Below are positions 27,208-35,452 of a stretch of DNA of 64,000 nt, in pieces (position 1 is the stretch's first letter; each line of letters begins with the position of its first letter). Origin of the DNA: Gemmatimonadota bacterium (GTDB lineage: Bacteria; Gemmatimonadota; Gemmatimonadetes; Gemmatimonadales; GWC2-71-9). The position numbers were made by a program, and so were the translations under genes. The notes below the pieces were generated by a model. That model had not been told where the DNA came from and made no database searches. It worked only from the letters and a program-made list of their open reading frames with translations. The stretch lies in the NCBI GenBank assembly GCA_016713435.1, contig JADJPD010000012.1:62001-126000 (forward strand). The letters are read 5' to 3'.

Positions 27208-28221
27208 ATGCTTCCCACTCACTTTGGCGTCACCCCCGACGGCGCCCTCCGCATCCTCGACCAGACGCTCCTCCCCGGCGAGGAACGCTACCTCACCCTC
27301 ACCACGGTGGACGAGGTGGCCGAGGCCATCTCGGTGCTCCGGGTGCGCGGCGCCCCGCTGATCGGCGTCTCGGCGGCCTACGGCGTCACCCTCGCCCTGC
27401 GCGAGGGCCCGGCCGACCCGGCCCGCCTGCTGGCGGCGTGTGACCAGCTCGAGGCCACCCGCCCCACCGCCGTGAACCTCCCCTGGGCCATGGGCCGCAT
27501 GCGGGCGGCGGTGCACGCCGCCGCGCAGCAGGGGCGCGACGTGGCCCAGGCGGTCCGCGCCGAGGCCGAGGCCATCTGGGCCGAGGACCGGGGCATGTGT
27601 GAGGCAATCGGGGCGGCGGGGGCGGTCCTCCTGCCCCCGGGCGCCACCGTGATGACGATCTGCAACGCGGGCGCGCTGGCCACCGGCGGGATGGGGACGG
27701 CGCTGGCCCCGGTGTACGTGGCCCACGCGCGGCACCAGGGCGTGAGCGTCGTGGCCTGCGAGACCCGGCCGCTCCTGCAGGGGAGCCGGCTCACGGCGTG
27801 GGAGCTCACCCGCGGCGGCGTGCCGGTCACCGTGATCACCGACGGGATGGCGGCGAGCCGGCTGCGGCGGGGCGGGGTGACGTGCGTGATCGTCGGGGCG
27901 GACCGGATCGCGCTGAACGGCGACACGGCCAACAAGATCGGCACCTACGCGGTGGCGCTCGCCGCGCACGCCCACGGCGTCCCGTTCTACGTCGCGGCGC
28001 CGCGCTCCACCTTCGACCCCGCCACCCCCGACGGGCCCGCGATCCCCATCGAGGAGCGGCGGGCCGAGGAGGTGCGGAAGATCGGCGGGACGCAGGTGGA
28101 CGCCCCGGCGGCCGCGGTGTGGAACCCCGCCTTCGACGTGACACCGCACCAGCTGATCACCGGCTACATCACCGACGCCGGGCTGCTCCGGGCCGGCGAG
28201 CTGTCGCGCCTAGGCATGTAG
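27208..28221 (+). CDS. mtnA: S-methyl-5-thioribose-1-phosphate isomerase
   Basis: A 337-residue MtnA, which converts methylthioribose-1-phosphate to methylthioribulose-1-phosphate in methionine salvage. Typical segments are VLRVRGAPLIGVSAAYGVTL, TICNAGALATGGMGTAL with the catalytic cysteine, and VIVGADRIALNGDTANKIG with the catalytic aspartate. Length fits the family norm of 340-370. It lies between a TPR gene (57 bases) and glpK (7 bases), all rightward. Other methionine-salvage genes are not in the window. Confidence 0.95.
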   Translation: MLPTHFGVTPDGALRILDQTLLPGEERYLTLTTVDEVAEAISVLRVRGAPLIGVSAAYGVTLALREGPADPARLLAACDQLEATRPTAVNLPWAMGRMRAAVHAAAQQGRDVAQAVRAEAEAIWAEDRGMCEAIGAAGAVLLPPGATVMTICNAGALATGGMGTALAPVYVAHARHQGVSVVACETRPLLQGSRLTAWELTRGGVPVTVITDGMAASRLRRGGVTCVIVGADRIALNGDTANKIGTYAVALAAHAHGVPFYVAAPRSTFDPATPDGPAIPIEERRAEEVRKIGGTQVDAPAAAVWNPAFDVTPHQLITGYITDAGLLRAGELSRLGM

Positions 28222-28228
28222 GCGGCCC

Positions 28229-29712
28229 ATGTCGTCGATCCTCGCGCTCGACCAGGGCACCACCGGCTCCACCGCGCTCGTCGTCCATGCGGACGGCCGG
28301 GTGCTGGGGCGGGGCTACCGCGAGATCACCCAGCACTTCCCCGTCCCCGGCTGGGTGGAACACGACCCGGACGAGCTCTTCCGCCTCACCGTCGAGGCCG
28401 CCGCCGACGCCATCCGGCAGGCCGGCGAGATGCCGCAGGGCATCGGGCTCACCAACCAGCGCGAGACCATCGTCCTGTGGGACCGGCGCACGCTGGCGCC
28501 GGTGGCCCGGGCGCTGGTGTGGCAGGACCGGCGCACGGCGGAGCGCTGCCGGGCGCTCGAGGCGGCGGGGCACCTGCACCAGGTCCGCGCCGCGACCGGG
28601 CTCCTCCTCGACCCCTACTTCTCCGCCACCAAGCTCGAGTGGCTCCTCCGGGACCCCGCGCTCCGCCGGCGCGCGGAGCGGGGGGAACTCGCGGCCGGGA
28701 CGGTCGACAGCTGGATCATCGCGCGGCTCACCGGCGGGCGGGCCCACGTCACCGACCATACCAATGCCTCACGCACGCTGCTCTATCACCTGGAGCGGCG
28801 CGAGTGGGATCCCGCCCTGCTCGCGCTCTTCGGCGTGCCGTGGGAGGTGCTCCCCGACATCGTCCCCTCGAGCGGCGTCGTCGCCCTGACCGACCGTGCG
28901 CACCTCGGCGCCAGCCTGCCCATTGCAGGCCTCGCGGGGGACCAGCAGGCGGCGCTCTTCGGACAGGGCTGCGTGGGGGCCGGCCAGGCCAAGAACACCT
29001 ATGGCACCGGCGCCTTCCTGCTGACGCACACCGGCCAGCAGCTGGTGGACCCCCGGCCGGGCCTGCTGACCACCGCCGCCGCGGGCCCCGCGGCGAGCCG
29101 GCCTACGCGCTCGAGGGGAGCGTGTTCATCGCCGGCGCCGTGATGCAGTGGCTGCGTGACGGGCTCGGCATCCTCGCCCACGCGGCGGACTCGGACGCGC
29201 TGGCCCGGAGCGTGGCCGACACCGGCGGCGTGGTCTTCATCCCGGCCTTCGTGGGGCTCGGCTCGCCCTACTGGGAGAGCGAGGCACGGGGGACCATCGT
29301 CGGCCTCACCCGCGGCACCACCCGCGCCCACCTGGTCCGGGCCGCGCTCGAGTCCATGGCCTACTCGAGCGCCGAACTACTGGCGGTGATGACCGCCGGC
29401 AGCGGGTTTTCGGTGTCGGCCCTCCGGGTGGATGGCGGCGCCGCCGCCAATGACTGGCTGATGCAGTTCCAGGCCGACATCCTCGACCTCCCCGTGGAGC
29501 GGCCGGAGAACATCGAAACCACGGCCCTCGGCGCCGCCGGCCTCGCCGGCCTGGCGCTCGGCGTCTGGCCCGACGTGGAGGGATTCCTCGCCGGGCGCCG
29601 CTACCGCCGGTTCACGCCCGCCACCGACGCGGCCGCCCGGGACGCGGGATGGCAGGCCTGGCGGCGCGCCGTGCACGCCGCGCTCGCCTGGGCCCGCGGG
29701 CCCGGCGCCTGA
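28229..29712 (+). CDS. glpK: glycerol kinase, frameshifted by one base near 29086-29089
   Basis: Phosphorylates glycerol to sn-glycerol-3-phosphate. The N-terminal ATPase motif is LDQGTTGSTALVV, followed by FGQGCVGAGQAKNTYGTGAF; the C-terminal half has ALEGSVFIAGAVMQWLRDG and the FGGY-type VDGGAAANDWLMQFQADIL. The two halves are in different frames: frame is lost at the ggcccc run at 29086-29089 and is restored by one extra C, giving TTAAAGPRGEPAYALEG. The repaired product is about 494 residues, normal for GlpK. It is probably a consensus error, although a true pseudogene is possible. It lies 7 bases after mtnA. Confidence 0.9.
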
Positions 29713-29835
29713 GCGGCCCCTCCACGACCCACCGCCAGCTCCACGCGAGCTGTCCCCGCCGCCGCGCCGCCGCCCCGCTGTGGCGTCGCTCCCGCAGAAG
29801 TCCCCTGTAGTCCGGACCGGAAATCGGTCGGATAC

Positions 29836-29888
29836 AGTGGCTTCGACTGTCGTGATTGTTGTCGCGCCAGATGACTGTAGTGGCTTCG
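29836..29888. repeat. two direct repeats agtggcttcg, 43 bases apart
   Basis: agtggcttcg occurs at 29836-29845 and 29879-29888, each preceded by ta/tg-containing sequence (tacagtggcttcg and tgtagtggcttcg). The 43-base spacing is close to four helical turns, so a tandem regulator site is plausible. Confidence 0.35.
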
Positions 29889-30020
29889 TAAGTAATTGAT
29901 CATTCTGCATTTCCGGAGTCAGCGCCGGGAAGCATGTTGTAATGTTTGACATCCCGACTTCACTTGCGGCATATCTCCTGCCCTCTCGATCGGCCAGTCC
30001 CCTGCTGGCTCGACCCCATC

Positions 30021-30027
30021 GAGGAGG
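30021..30027 (+). promoter_or_regulatory. Shine-Dalgarno GAGGAGG deciding the GTG start at 30033
   Basis: GAGGAGG ends 5 bases before GTG 30033. It marks that codon, rather than the upstream ATG at 29946, as the start of lipoprotein B, and the resulting N-terminus is a proper signal peptide. Confidence 0.7.
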
Positions 30028-30032
30028 TTGGT

Positions 30033-30587
30033 GTGCTGCGTCATCTCAAGCGGTTCCTGCTGGCTTTGCCCCTGCTGGTGGGGCTCGGCCTCACGGCCTG
30101 TGCGGACGGGCAGGACCCGACTGCGCCGGCGGCCCCGGTGGCGCCGGCGGCCCCCGCGGTGGAGGCCGCCAATCTCTCCCTGTCGGGCCTCCCGCTGGTT
30201 GGGCGCCTGCTCGCCTGTCCGGCGCTGCCGCCGGCGCAGGCCTCGGCCTGGATCGGCCCGCTCGGCGGGTCGGTGACGGTGGGGCCGCATCGCTTCGTGG
30301 TGCCCCCGGGCGCCCTGGCGGGGCCGGTGCGCATCACCATGCGGATCCCGAGCGACCCGGTGGTCTCGGTGGAGATGCTGCCCCACGGCCTCCAGTTCCA
30401 GCGCCCGGCGCGCCTGACGCTGAGTTACCGGCATTGCGGGCCGCTGTCCCTGCTGGCGCCCAAGCGGGTGGCCTATACCAGCGGGACCCTCACCATCCTC
30501 GAGTACCTGCTCTCGATCGACAACCTGCTGGCGCGGGAGGTCACGGGGCAGGTCCCGCACTTCTCCCGCTACGCCGTGGCCTGGTGA
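30033..30587 (+). CDS. ZU5-like domain lipoprotein (paralogue B)
   Basis: A 184-residue protein. From GTG 30033 it reads VLRHLKRFLLALPLLVGLGL followed by TAC, so a lipoprotein signal with Cys near residue 23. An Ala/Pro-rich spacer follows, then the ZU5-like fold: GGSVTVGPHRFVVPPGALAG, VRITMRIP and MLPHGLQFQRPARLTLSYRH. The C-terminus HFSRYAVAW is identical to that of paralogue A at 25707. It ends 4 bases before the TPR-HD-GYP gene, the same spacing as cassette A. Probably surface- or periplasm-facing; function unknown. Confidence 0.65.
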   Translation: MLRHLKRFLLALPLLVGLGLTACADGQDPTAPAAPVAPAAPAVEAANLSLSGLPLVGRLLACPALPPAQASAWIGPLGGSVTVGPHRFVVPPGALAGPVRITMRIPSDPVVSVEMLPHGLQFQRPARLTLSYRHCGPLSLLAPKRVAYTSGTLTILEYLLSIDNLLAREVTGQVPHFSRYAVAW

Positions 30588-30591
30588 CGGC

Positions 30592-32190
30592 ATGACGCCC
30601 GCGCTCCCCGCCCGGCCGCTGCCCGGGGCCACCTCGGCGCACGCCGAGCTGCACGCCGCTCGGGTGCACGAGCGGGCCGGCCGCCTCCCCGAGGCCATGG
30701 CGGCGTACCAGGCCGCGGCCGCGGCCGCGGAGCAGGGCGGGATCCGCGCGGTTCTCGCGGAGGCGCTGCGGCGGCTCGGGGCGCTGCATCATCATCGGGG
30801 GGAGGCGGACCTGGCGCGGGCCACCTGCCAGCGGAGTCACGCCGTGGCACTCGAAGGGGGCGATGCCATGCTCGCGGCCGAGGCGCTCAACGCCCTCGCC
30901 AACATGGCCTTCGAGCAGGGGGAGATGGAGCAGGCTCACGCCACCTACATGGAGGCGCTGGCGCTCGGGGCCGGCTCCCCGGCGCTGCGCGGGCGGGTGG
31001 AGCAGAACCTCGGCATCCTGGCCAACGTCCGCGGCGACCTCACCACCGCCACCGCGCACTACACGGCCTCGCTGGCGGCGTTCCGGGAGGCCGGCGACGA
31101 GCGCGGCTGCGCCCTGGCCTGGCATAACCTCGGCATGGCCGCCGCCGACCAGGGGCGCTGGGACGAGGCCGAGGGGCACTACGCCGAGAGCCGGCGGGCG
31201 GCGGTGCAGCTCGGGGACCGGCACCTGGAGGGTCTCTGCCTGCTCAACGGCAGCGAGGTGCACCTGGCGCACCAGCGCTTCGAGGCCGCGCGCGTGGATG
31301 CTGAGGTCGCCCTGCGCATCTTCGACAGCCTCGGCACCTCGCTCGACAAGGCGGATGCCTACAAGGTCCTGGGCGTGGTCTACCGGGAGACCGGGCGTCC
31401 CGCCCTGGCCGAGGCCCGCCTGCGGGCGGCCATGGAGCTGGCGGTGGAGCACGGCTCGGTCCTCTCCGAGGCCGAGGCGGCCCGCGAGCTGGCCCTCCTG
31501 CACCGCGACCTGGGCCGCAACCAGGAGGCGCTGCGGCTGCTCAACGCCGCCCACCGCCTGTTCACCCGCCTGCAGGCGGCGCGCGACCAGGTGGACGTCG
31601 CCGCCCGCGTCGCCACCCTCGAGGGCACCTTCCTCGCCGTGGTGCGGGACTGGGGCCGCTCGCTCGAATCCGCCGACAGCTACACCCACGGCCATTGCGA
31701 GCGCGTCGCCGAGCTGGCGGTGCGGGTCGGCGAGGCCCTCGGCCTGGAGGTTGACGACCTCACGGTCCTCCGCCTCGGGGCCTATCTCCACGACCTGGGC
31801 AAGGTGAATGTCCCCCACGAGGTGCTCAACAAGCCGGGCCCGCTCACCGAGGCGGAGTTCGAGCTGGTGAAGCAGCACCCGGTCTGGGGCGTGGAGCTGC
31901 TGGCGGAGGTGGAGTTTCCCTGGGACCTCAAGCCCATCATCCGCTGGCACCACGAGCGCTACGATGGCACCGGGTACCCGGATCGCCTGCGGGGGGAGGA
32001 GATCCCGCTCCCGGCCCAGGTCATCTGCGTGGTGGATGTCTATGATGCGCTGACCACCACCCGGAGCTACCGCGGGGCCATGGCCCATGAGGTGGCGCTG
32101 GCCCGGATGGGGGAGACCCGGCACTGGTGGTCGCCGCGGGTGTTCGCCGCCTTCGAGCGCGCGGTGGCGGCCATGGCCCCCGTGGCCTGA
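30592..32190 (+). CDS. TPR protein with C-terminal HD-GYP domain
   Basis: A 532-residue protein. The N-terminal ~340 residues are TPR units (RAGRLPEAMAAYQAAAAAAE, RGDLTTATAHYTASLAAFRE, ALAWHNLGMAAADQGRWDEA). The C-terminus is an HD-GYP domain: HGHCERVAELAVRVGEALG, the metal pair H400-D401 in LHDLGKVNVP, HH at 453-454 and GTGYP ending at residue 463. Such domains hydrolyse cyclic di-GMP. The intact metal ligands and GYP suggest an active phosphodiesterase regulated through the TPR part. It follows the ZU5-like lipoprotein by 4 bases and ends at a strong terminator. Confidence 0.9.
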   Translation: MTPALPARPLPGATSAHAELHAARVHERAGRLPEAMAAYQAAAAAAEQGGIRAVLAEALRRLGALHHHRGEADLARATCQRSHAVALEGGDAMLAAEALNALANMAFEQGEMEQAHATYMEALALGAGSPALRGRVEQNLGILANVRGDLTTATAHYTASLAAFREAGDERGCALAWHNLGMAAADQGRWDEAEGHYAESRRAAVQLGDRHLEGLCLLNGSEVHLAHQRFEAARVDAEVALRIFDSLGTSLDKADAYKVLGVVYRETGRPALAEARLRAAMELAVEHGSVLSEAEAARELALLHRDLGRNQEALRLLNAAHRLFTRLQAARDQVDVAARVATLEGTFLAVVRDWGRSLESADSYTHGHCERVAELAVRVGEALGLEVDDLTVLRLGAYLHDLGKVNVPHEVLNKPGPLTEAEFELVKQHPVWGVELLAEVEFPWDLKPIIRWHHERYDGTGYPDRLRGEEIPLPAQVICVVDVYDALTTTRSYRGAMAHEVALARMGETRHWWSPRVFAAFERAVAAMAPVA

Positions 32191-32196
32191 ACGCAG

Positions 32197-32226
32197 GACG
32201 GCCCGCCCCGGGGAGGGCGGGCCGTC
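32197..32226. terminator. strong hairpin terminator between convergent genes
   Basis: gacggcccgccc (32197-32208) pairs perfectly over 12 bp with gggcgggccgtc (32215-32226), with a 6-base loop. It follows the HD-GYP stop by 6 bases and lies just outside the end of the leftward Rieske-like gene, so it can serve both. Confidence 0.65.
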
Positions 32227-32244
32227 AGGGGGCGCGGACCGATG

Positions 32245-32643
32245 TCAGGCGGCGGGCGGCTCGGGCGGGGTGGCCTCGCCGCTGATGCGGAGCGTCCCGT
32301 TGGCCTCGTCGAACTGCACCTCCACCTCGGCCAGCTGCTCGTGATCCAGCCGGAAACCCACGAAGCTGGTCCGCCCCACGCGGGCCACCCCGATCGTGGT
32401 GTGGTCCGGCGTCTCCACCCTGGCCACGCCTCCCACTTCGTTCAGCTCGGGTACCTGCGTCAGCGCCACGGCGTTCTCGCCCGGGGCGCTCGGCTCGGCT
32501 TGCGGGGAGGCGGCGTCGTCGGCCGTCGCGCCGTTCAGGATCCGGCCGAGGGTCTTGAGGGTGGACCGCGCCACCTTGTAACCGGGCCGGTAGACCGACT
32601 CGATCCAGAGCGCGTCCGGCTTCTTCTCGGGAGTGTCGCTCAT
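32245..32643 (-). CDS. small protein resembling a Rieske domain without its iron-sulfur ligands
   Basis: A 132-residue protein with no signal peptide or membrane helix. The C-terminal ~65 residues follow the order of a Rieske fold: VALTQVPELNEVGGVARVET, then TIGVARVGRTSFVGF, then the stretch around DHEQLAEVEVQFDEANGTL. Where a Rieske protein has CxH and CxxH there is no cysteine at all. It is the last gene of the leftward cytochrome operon, 11 bases after the barrel gene. It may be a degenerate or structural Rieske subunit, or the resemblance may be chance. The function is unknown. Confidence 0.4.
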   Translation of the reverse strand: MSDTPEKKPDALWIESVYRPGYKVARSTLKTLGRILNGATADDAASPQAEPSAPGENAVALTQVPELNEVGGVARVETPDHTTIGVARVGRTSFVGFRLDHEQLAEVEVQFDEANGTLRISGEATPPEPPAA

Positions 32644-32654
32644 GGGCCTCCGCG

Positions 32655-34229
32655 CTAGAAGCGCCAGGTGAGGCTGGAGTGGAACAGCGTGCTCGTGATG
32701 CCCATCCCGCTCTCGCGCTGGCCGGAGAGCCCGAGGTACCACGAGCGCCCGATGCCGAGGTCGGCATCCAGACCATACCAAGTTACACGCCGATCCTGCG
32801 GGTTGGCCAGCGGATCGGTGTCGGTGCGGCCCCCGAGGCTCCAGTCGAGGTGCAGCGACGGGGCCGGGTTCATCCCCACCCGCAGCGTCTCGAGGTGGCC
32901 GGAGGTGAGCGCGTTGTCGAACCAGGTGGCCCGGAGCCCCACGTCCCAGTGGAACGGCCACAGCCGGTTGAAGGCGAGCCCCGTGGTATAGGCATTGGCC
33001 ACGCCGTTGGTGACGCCTGACGACCGGTGGTAGTCGCCCGAGAGCCGCACCCGGCGGCTGCCGAGGGTGAGGCCGACCATGCCGCCCTTGCGGTAGCTGT
33101 CGTCGAAGGCGGTGGCGGGGTCCACGGCGTCGCGGTAGAGCCGCACCCGCCGGCGGGTGTCGTAGCTGCCGCGGAAGGAGAGCCACGACGCCGCGCGCAG
33201 CACGCCCGAGAGGTAGGTGCTCGTGGGCGAGAGTGCGCTCTCCCCCTGCGCGGTCTTCCACGGGCGGTAGTAGTCCACCTCCTGCAGCGCGCTGAGCGAC
33301 ACGGCCCGCGTGCTGAGGCTCGCCTGCCCGAAGGCGAACTCCCGGTTGGACCGCCCGCCCTGGTACGAGCCCACCACGCCCGTGGTGAACTGCCAGCGAT
33401 TCACCCCCATCGGCGCGCTGTGGAACTGCACGTAGCCGCCCACGTCCCGCACGTCGGAGGAGAAGCCGAGCTTGAGCGGCTCCGGCTCGACGCCGCCGAA
33501 GACGGCGCCGGTGACGTGGCGACCGTTGAACTCGGTGAGCACCCCGTCAAAGAGGCTCACCGAGGTGACGGCCCCCAGGTACTGGCGGCCGATGCCCATC
33601 CGGAACGGCGCCCCCGGGCTGTTCCAGAGCAGGGCCGCCTGGTAGACCCGGGTGCGACCGTCCACGGTGGCGGGGCCGGTGCTCCGGTCCCGCGTGGTGC
33701 GCCGGGTGCGCAGGTCGAAGGCCAGCCCGAGCGACGTGCCCCAGAGGTCCTGGCCCATCAGCCGGAGGTCGGCCGAGGGCTGCGTGAAGCCGACGTTGCC
33801 CGGGTCCTCGCTGGCCACCAGGTAGCGGGCCCCCACCCGGCCGTGCAGGCCCGGCCCGCGGAAGGCGCGCGGACGGCGCCTCGCTGGCCCCGCCGCGACC
33901 ACGGCCGCCGCGGCCGTGGGCACGTAGCGCACGCTGTCGCCGAGCTGGATCTCGCCGGTGGCGGACACCACCTCACACGAGGCCTGGCGGGAGGACAGGA
34001 AGACCACCTTGAGCGTGGCGATGGTCGCCGCGCCACGGAACACCGTCAGGAGCGTGCCCTCGGCCACCCCGGCCTCGCGGCCCGCCCCGACGTACACCGA
34101 GGTCCCGGCCAGGTAGGTGACCGCCGCGGTGCGGGAGGCGGTCGTGTCCTGCGCGGCCAGCGGCGCCGCGAGGCCCAGGCAGAGCAGCGCGGCCCGGAGG
34201 CCGCGGCGGATCAGGTGCGCGGATGGCAT
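32655..34229 (-). CDS. outer-membrane beta-barrel of the first cytochrome module
   Basis: A 524-residue exported protein. Signal peptide: LRAALLCLGLAAPLAAQ. Residues ~35-110 form a FlgT-C-like beta domain (VYVGAGREAGVAEGTLLTVF, ATGEIQLGDSVRYVP). The rest has the alternating strands, turns and aromatic C-terminus of an outer-membrane barrel and ends LFHSSLTWRF. The start at 34229 overlaps the end of the 16-haem cytochrome gene by 19 bases. Pairing with multiheme cytochromes suggests a porin-cytochrome conduit in which the barrel sheathes the haem chain across the outer membrane. Confidence 0.7.
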   Translation of the reverse strand: MPSAHLIRRGLRAALLCLGLAAPLAAQDTTASRTAAVTYLAGTSVYVGAGREAGVAEGTLLTVFRGAATIATLKVVFLSSRQASCEVVSATGEIQLGDSVRYVPTAAAAVVAAGPARRRPRAFRGPGLHGRVGARYLVASEDPGNVGFTQPSADLRLMGQDLWGTSLGLAFDLRTRRTTRDRSTGPATVDGRTRVYQAALLWNSPGAPFRMGIGRQYLGAVTSVSLFDGVLTEFNGRHVTGAVFGGVEPEPLKLGFSSDVRDVGGYVQFHSAPMGVNRWQFTTGVVGSYQGGRSNREFAFGQASLSTRAVSLSALQEVDYYRPWKTAQGESALSPTSTYLSGVLRAASWLSFRGSYDTRRRVRLYRDAVDPATAFDDSYRKGGMVGLTLGSRRVRLSGDYHRSSGVTNGVANAYTTGLAFNRLWPFHWDVGLRATWFDNALTSGHLETLRVGMNPAPSLHLDWSLGGRTDTDPLANPQDRRVTWYGLDADLGIGRSWYLGLSGQRESGMGITSTLFHSSLTWRF

Positions 34230-35452
34230 CGCAGGCACTCCGAGCTGACGTAGGAATAGCCGTTCTTGCCCCGGTGCTCGCTGTCCATCTTGGTCTGGCT
34301 GTGCTCGTGACAGCTGAGGCAGGTGAAGTCCCCGAAGTTGGTGGGCGTCTGGTGGCAATCGGCGCAGGTGGCCCACTCACCGCGGTGGTCGCCGCTGTAG
34401 ATCTTGAAGAAGGAGGCGTCGTGGTCGAACGTGGCCCCGAGCCACTGCTGCGTCGTGTGGCAGCTGGCGCAGTCGGTCGGGAAGTTCGCCGCGAGGTGGT
34501 TCGGGTTGGCGGTGTTGTCGTAGTCCGCCTGGTGGCAGGCCAGGCAGGTCGAGGGCGTGCCGGTGTACTGGTTGTTCACGTGGCACTGGTCGCAGGCGGT
34601 GCTGCGGTGCGCCCCGGTGAGCTTGAACCCGCTCTGGTCGTGGTTGAAGGCGGCGCCGTCCCACGAGGTGGTGCCGTGGCAGTCCAGGCAGGTGGTGGGG
34701 AAGGACGCCCCCGCATGGTTCGGGTCGGTGGTGTTGTCGTAGTCGGCCTGGTGGCAGCCGGCGCACTGGGTGGGCGCGTCGCTGTAGTGGCTCGTGGTGT
34801 GGCAGTCCACGCAGCGCACGGCGCGGTGGGCGCCCGTGAGCGGGAACGGCCCCTCGTCGTGGTTGAAGCGGCCGCGATCCCACTCGGTGCTCGAGTGGCA
34901 CTGCTCGCAGTTCTCGGGGAGCCCGCCCTGCACGTGATCGGGGTTCTTCGCGGCGGCGAACTGCGGCTGGTGGCAGCTCAGGCACTCCGGCGACTGGCCC
35001 ACGAACTGGAGCCCGCCCTGCGCGGAGGGCTGGTGGCAGGCCACGCAGTCCACGGCCCGGTGCGCCCCCGTGAGCGTGAAGCGGGTCTGGTCGTGCGCCC
35101 GCTGCATCTTGGCCTGGTCCAGGAAGCTGCGCTCGGTGTGGCAGCTGCCGCAGTCGGGGCCCAGCTCGCCCCGGTGGGTGTCCTGGTGGCAGGTGGCGCA
35201 GTTGTTGGGCGTGCCCTGGAAGTCCAGCGCCGTGTGGCAGGTCCGGCACTCCGCGGTGGCGTGCGCCGCCTCGAGGGGGAAGCCGGTAGCCGCGTGGCTG
35301 AACTGGAGCCGCGCCTTGAGCGGGCTCCATGCCTCGGGGCGGTGGCAGGCCGCGCACTCCACGCTGAGCTTGCCGTGGGGCGAGGCCGTGCGCTCCTGGG
35401 CCGCGAGCGGCGCGGCCAGGAGCAGCAGGCACAGGGCGGACAGGATGCGCAT
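34211..35452 (-). CDS. 16-haem cytochrome c made of five triheme repeats
   Basis: A 413-residue exported protein: signal peptide (MRILSALCLLLLAAPLAAQ), then 16 CxxCH motifs. After one N-terminal motif, five tandem ~67-residue units each carry three motifs. Each unit starts with F-x-H-D, continues with the GAHRxxxC block, and ends near W/F; for example FNHDEGPFPLTGAHRAVRC and FNHDQSGFKLTGAHRSTAC. The abundant extra histidines fit bis-His haem ligation. Its start overlaps the stop of the 23-haem gene by one base, and its end overlaps the barrel gene by 19. Likely a periplasmic or barrel-inserted electron wire. Confidence 0.92.
   Translation of the reverse strand: MRILSALCLLLLAAPLAAQERTASPHGKLSVECAACHRPEAWSPLKARLQFSHAATGFPLEAAHATAECRTCHTALDFQGTPNNCATCHQDTHRGELGPDCGSCHTERSFLDQAKMQRAHDQTRFTLTGAHRAVDCVACHQPSAQGGLQFVGQSPECLSCHQPQFAAAKNPDHVQGGLPENCEQCHSSTEWDRGRFNHDEGPFPLTGAHRAVRCVDCHTTSHYSDAPTQCAGCHQADYDNTTDPNHAGASFPTTCLDCHGTTSWDGAAFNHDQSGFKLTGAHRSTACDQCHVNNQYTGTPSTCLACHQADYDNTANPNHLAANFPTDCASCHTTQQWLGATFDHDASFFKIYSGDHRGEWATCADCHQTPTNFGDFTCLSCHEHSQTKMDSEHRGKNGYSYVSSECLRCHPRT

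Larger units (their letters stand above)
29713..30032. other. 320-base gene-free leader of the second lipoprotein-TPR cassette
   Basis: No supported gene. The region is markedly less GC-rich than its surroundings. It contains the direct repeats at 29836-29888, an AT-rich stretch around 29885-29945 that is a plausible promoter region, and the Shine-Dalgarno GAGGAGG at 30021-30027. Confidence 0.6.

Noticed and set aside
28229..29712. Programmed ribosomal frameshifting in glpK
   Set aside because: There is no slippery heptamer with a downstream pseudoknot that I can see, and other genes in the window are broken in G/C runs in the same way.
32245..32643. Functional Rieske iron-sulfur protein
   Set aside because: The protein contains no cysteine, so it cannot bind a [2Fe-2S] cluster in the Rieske way; listed only as Rieske-like.
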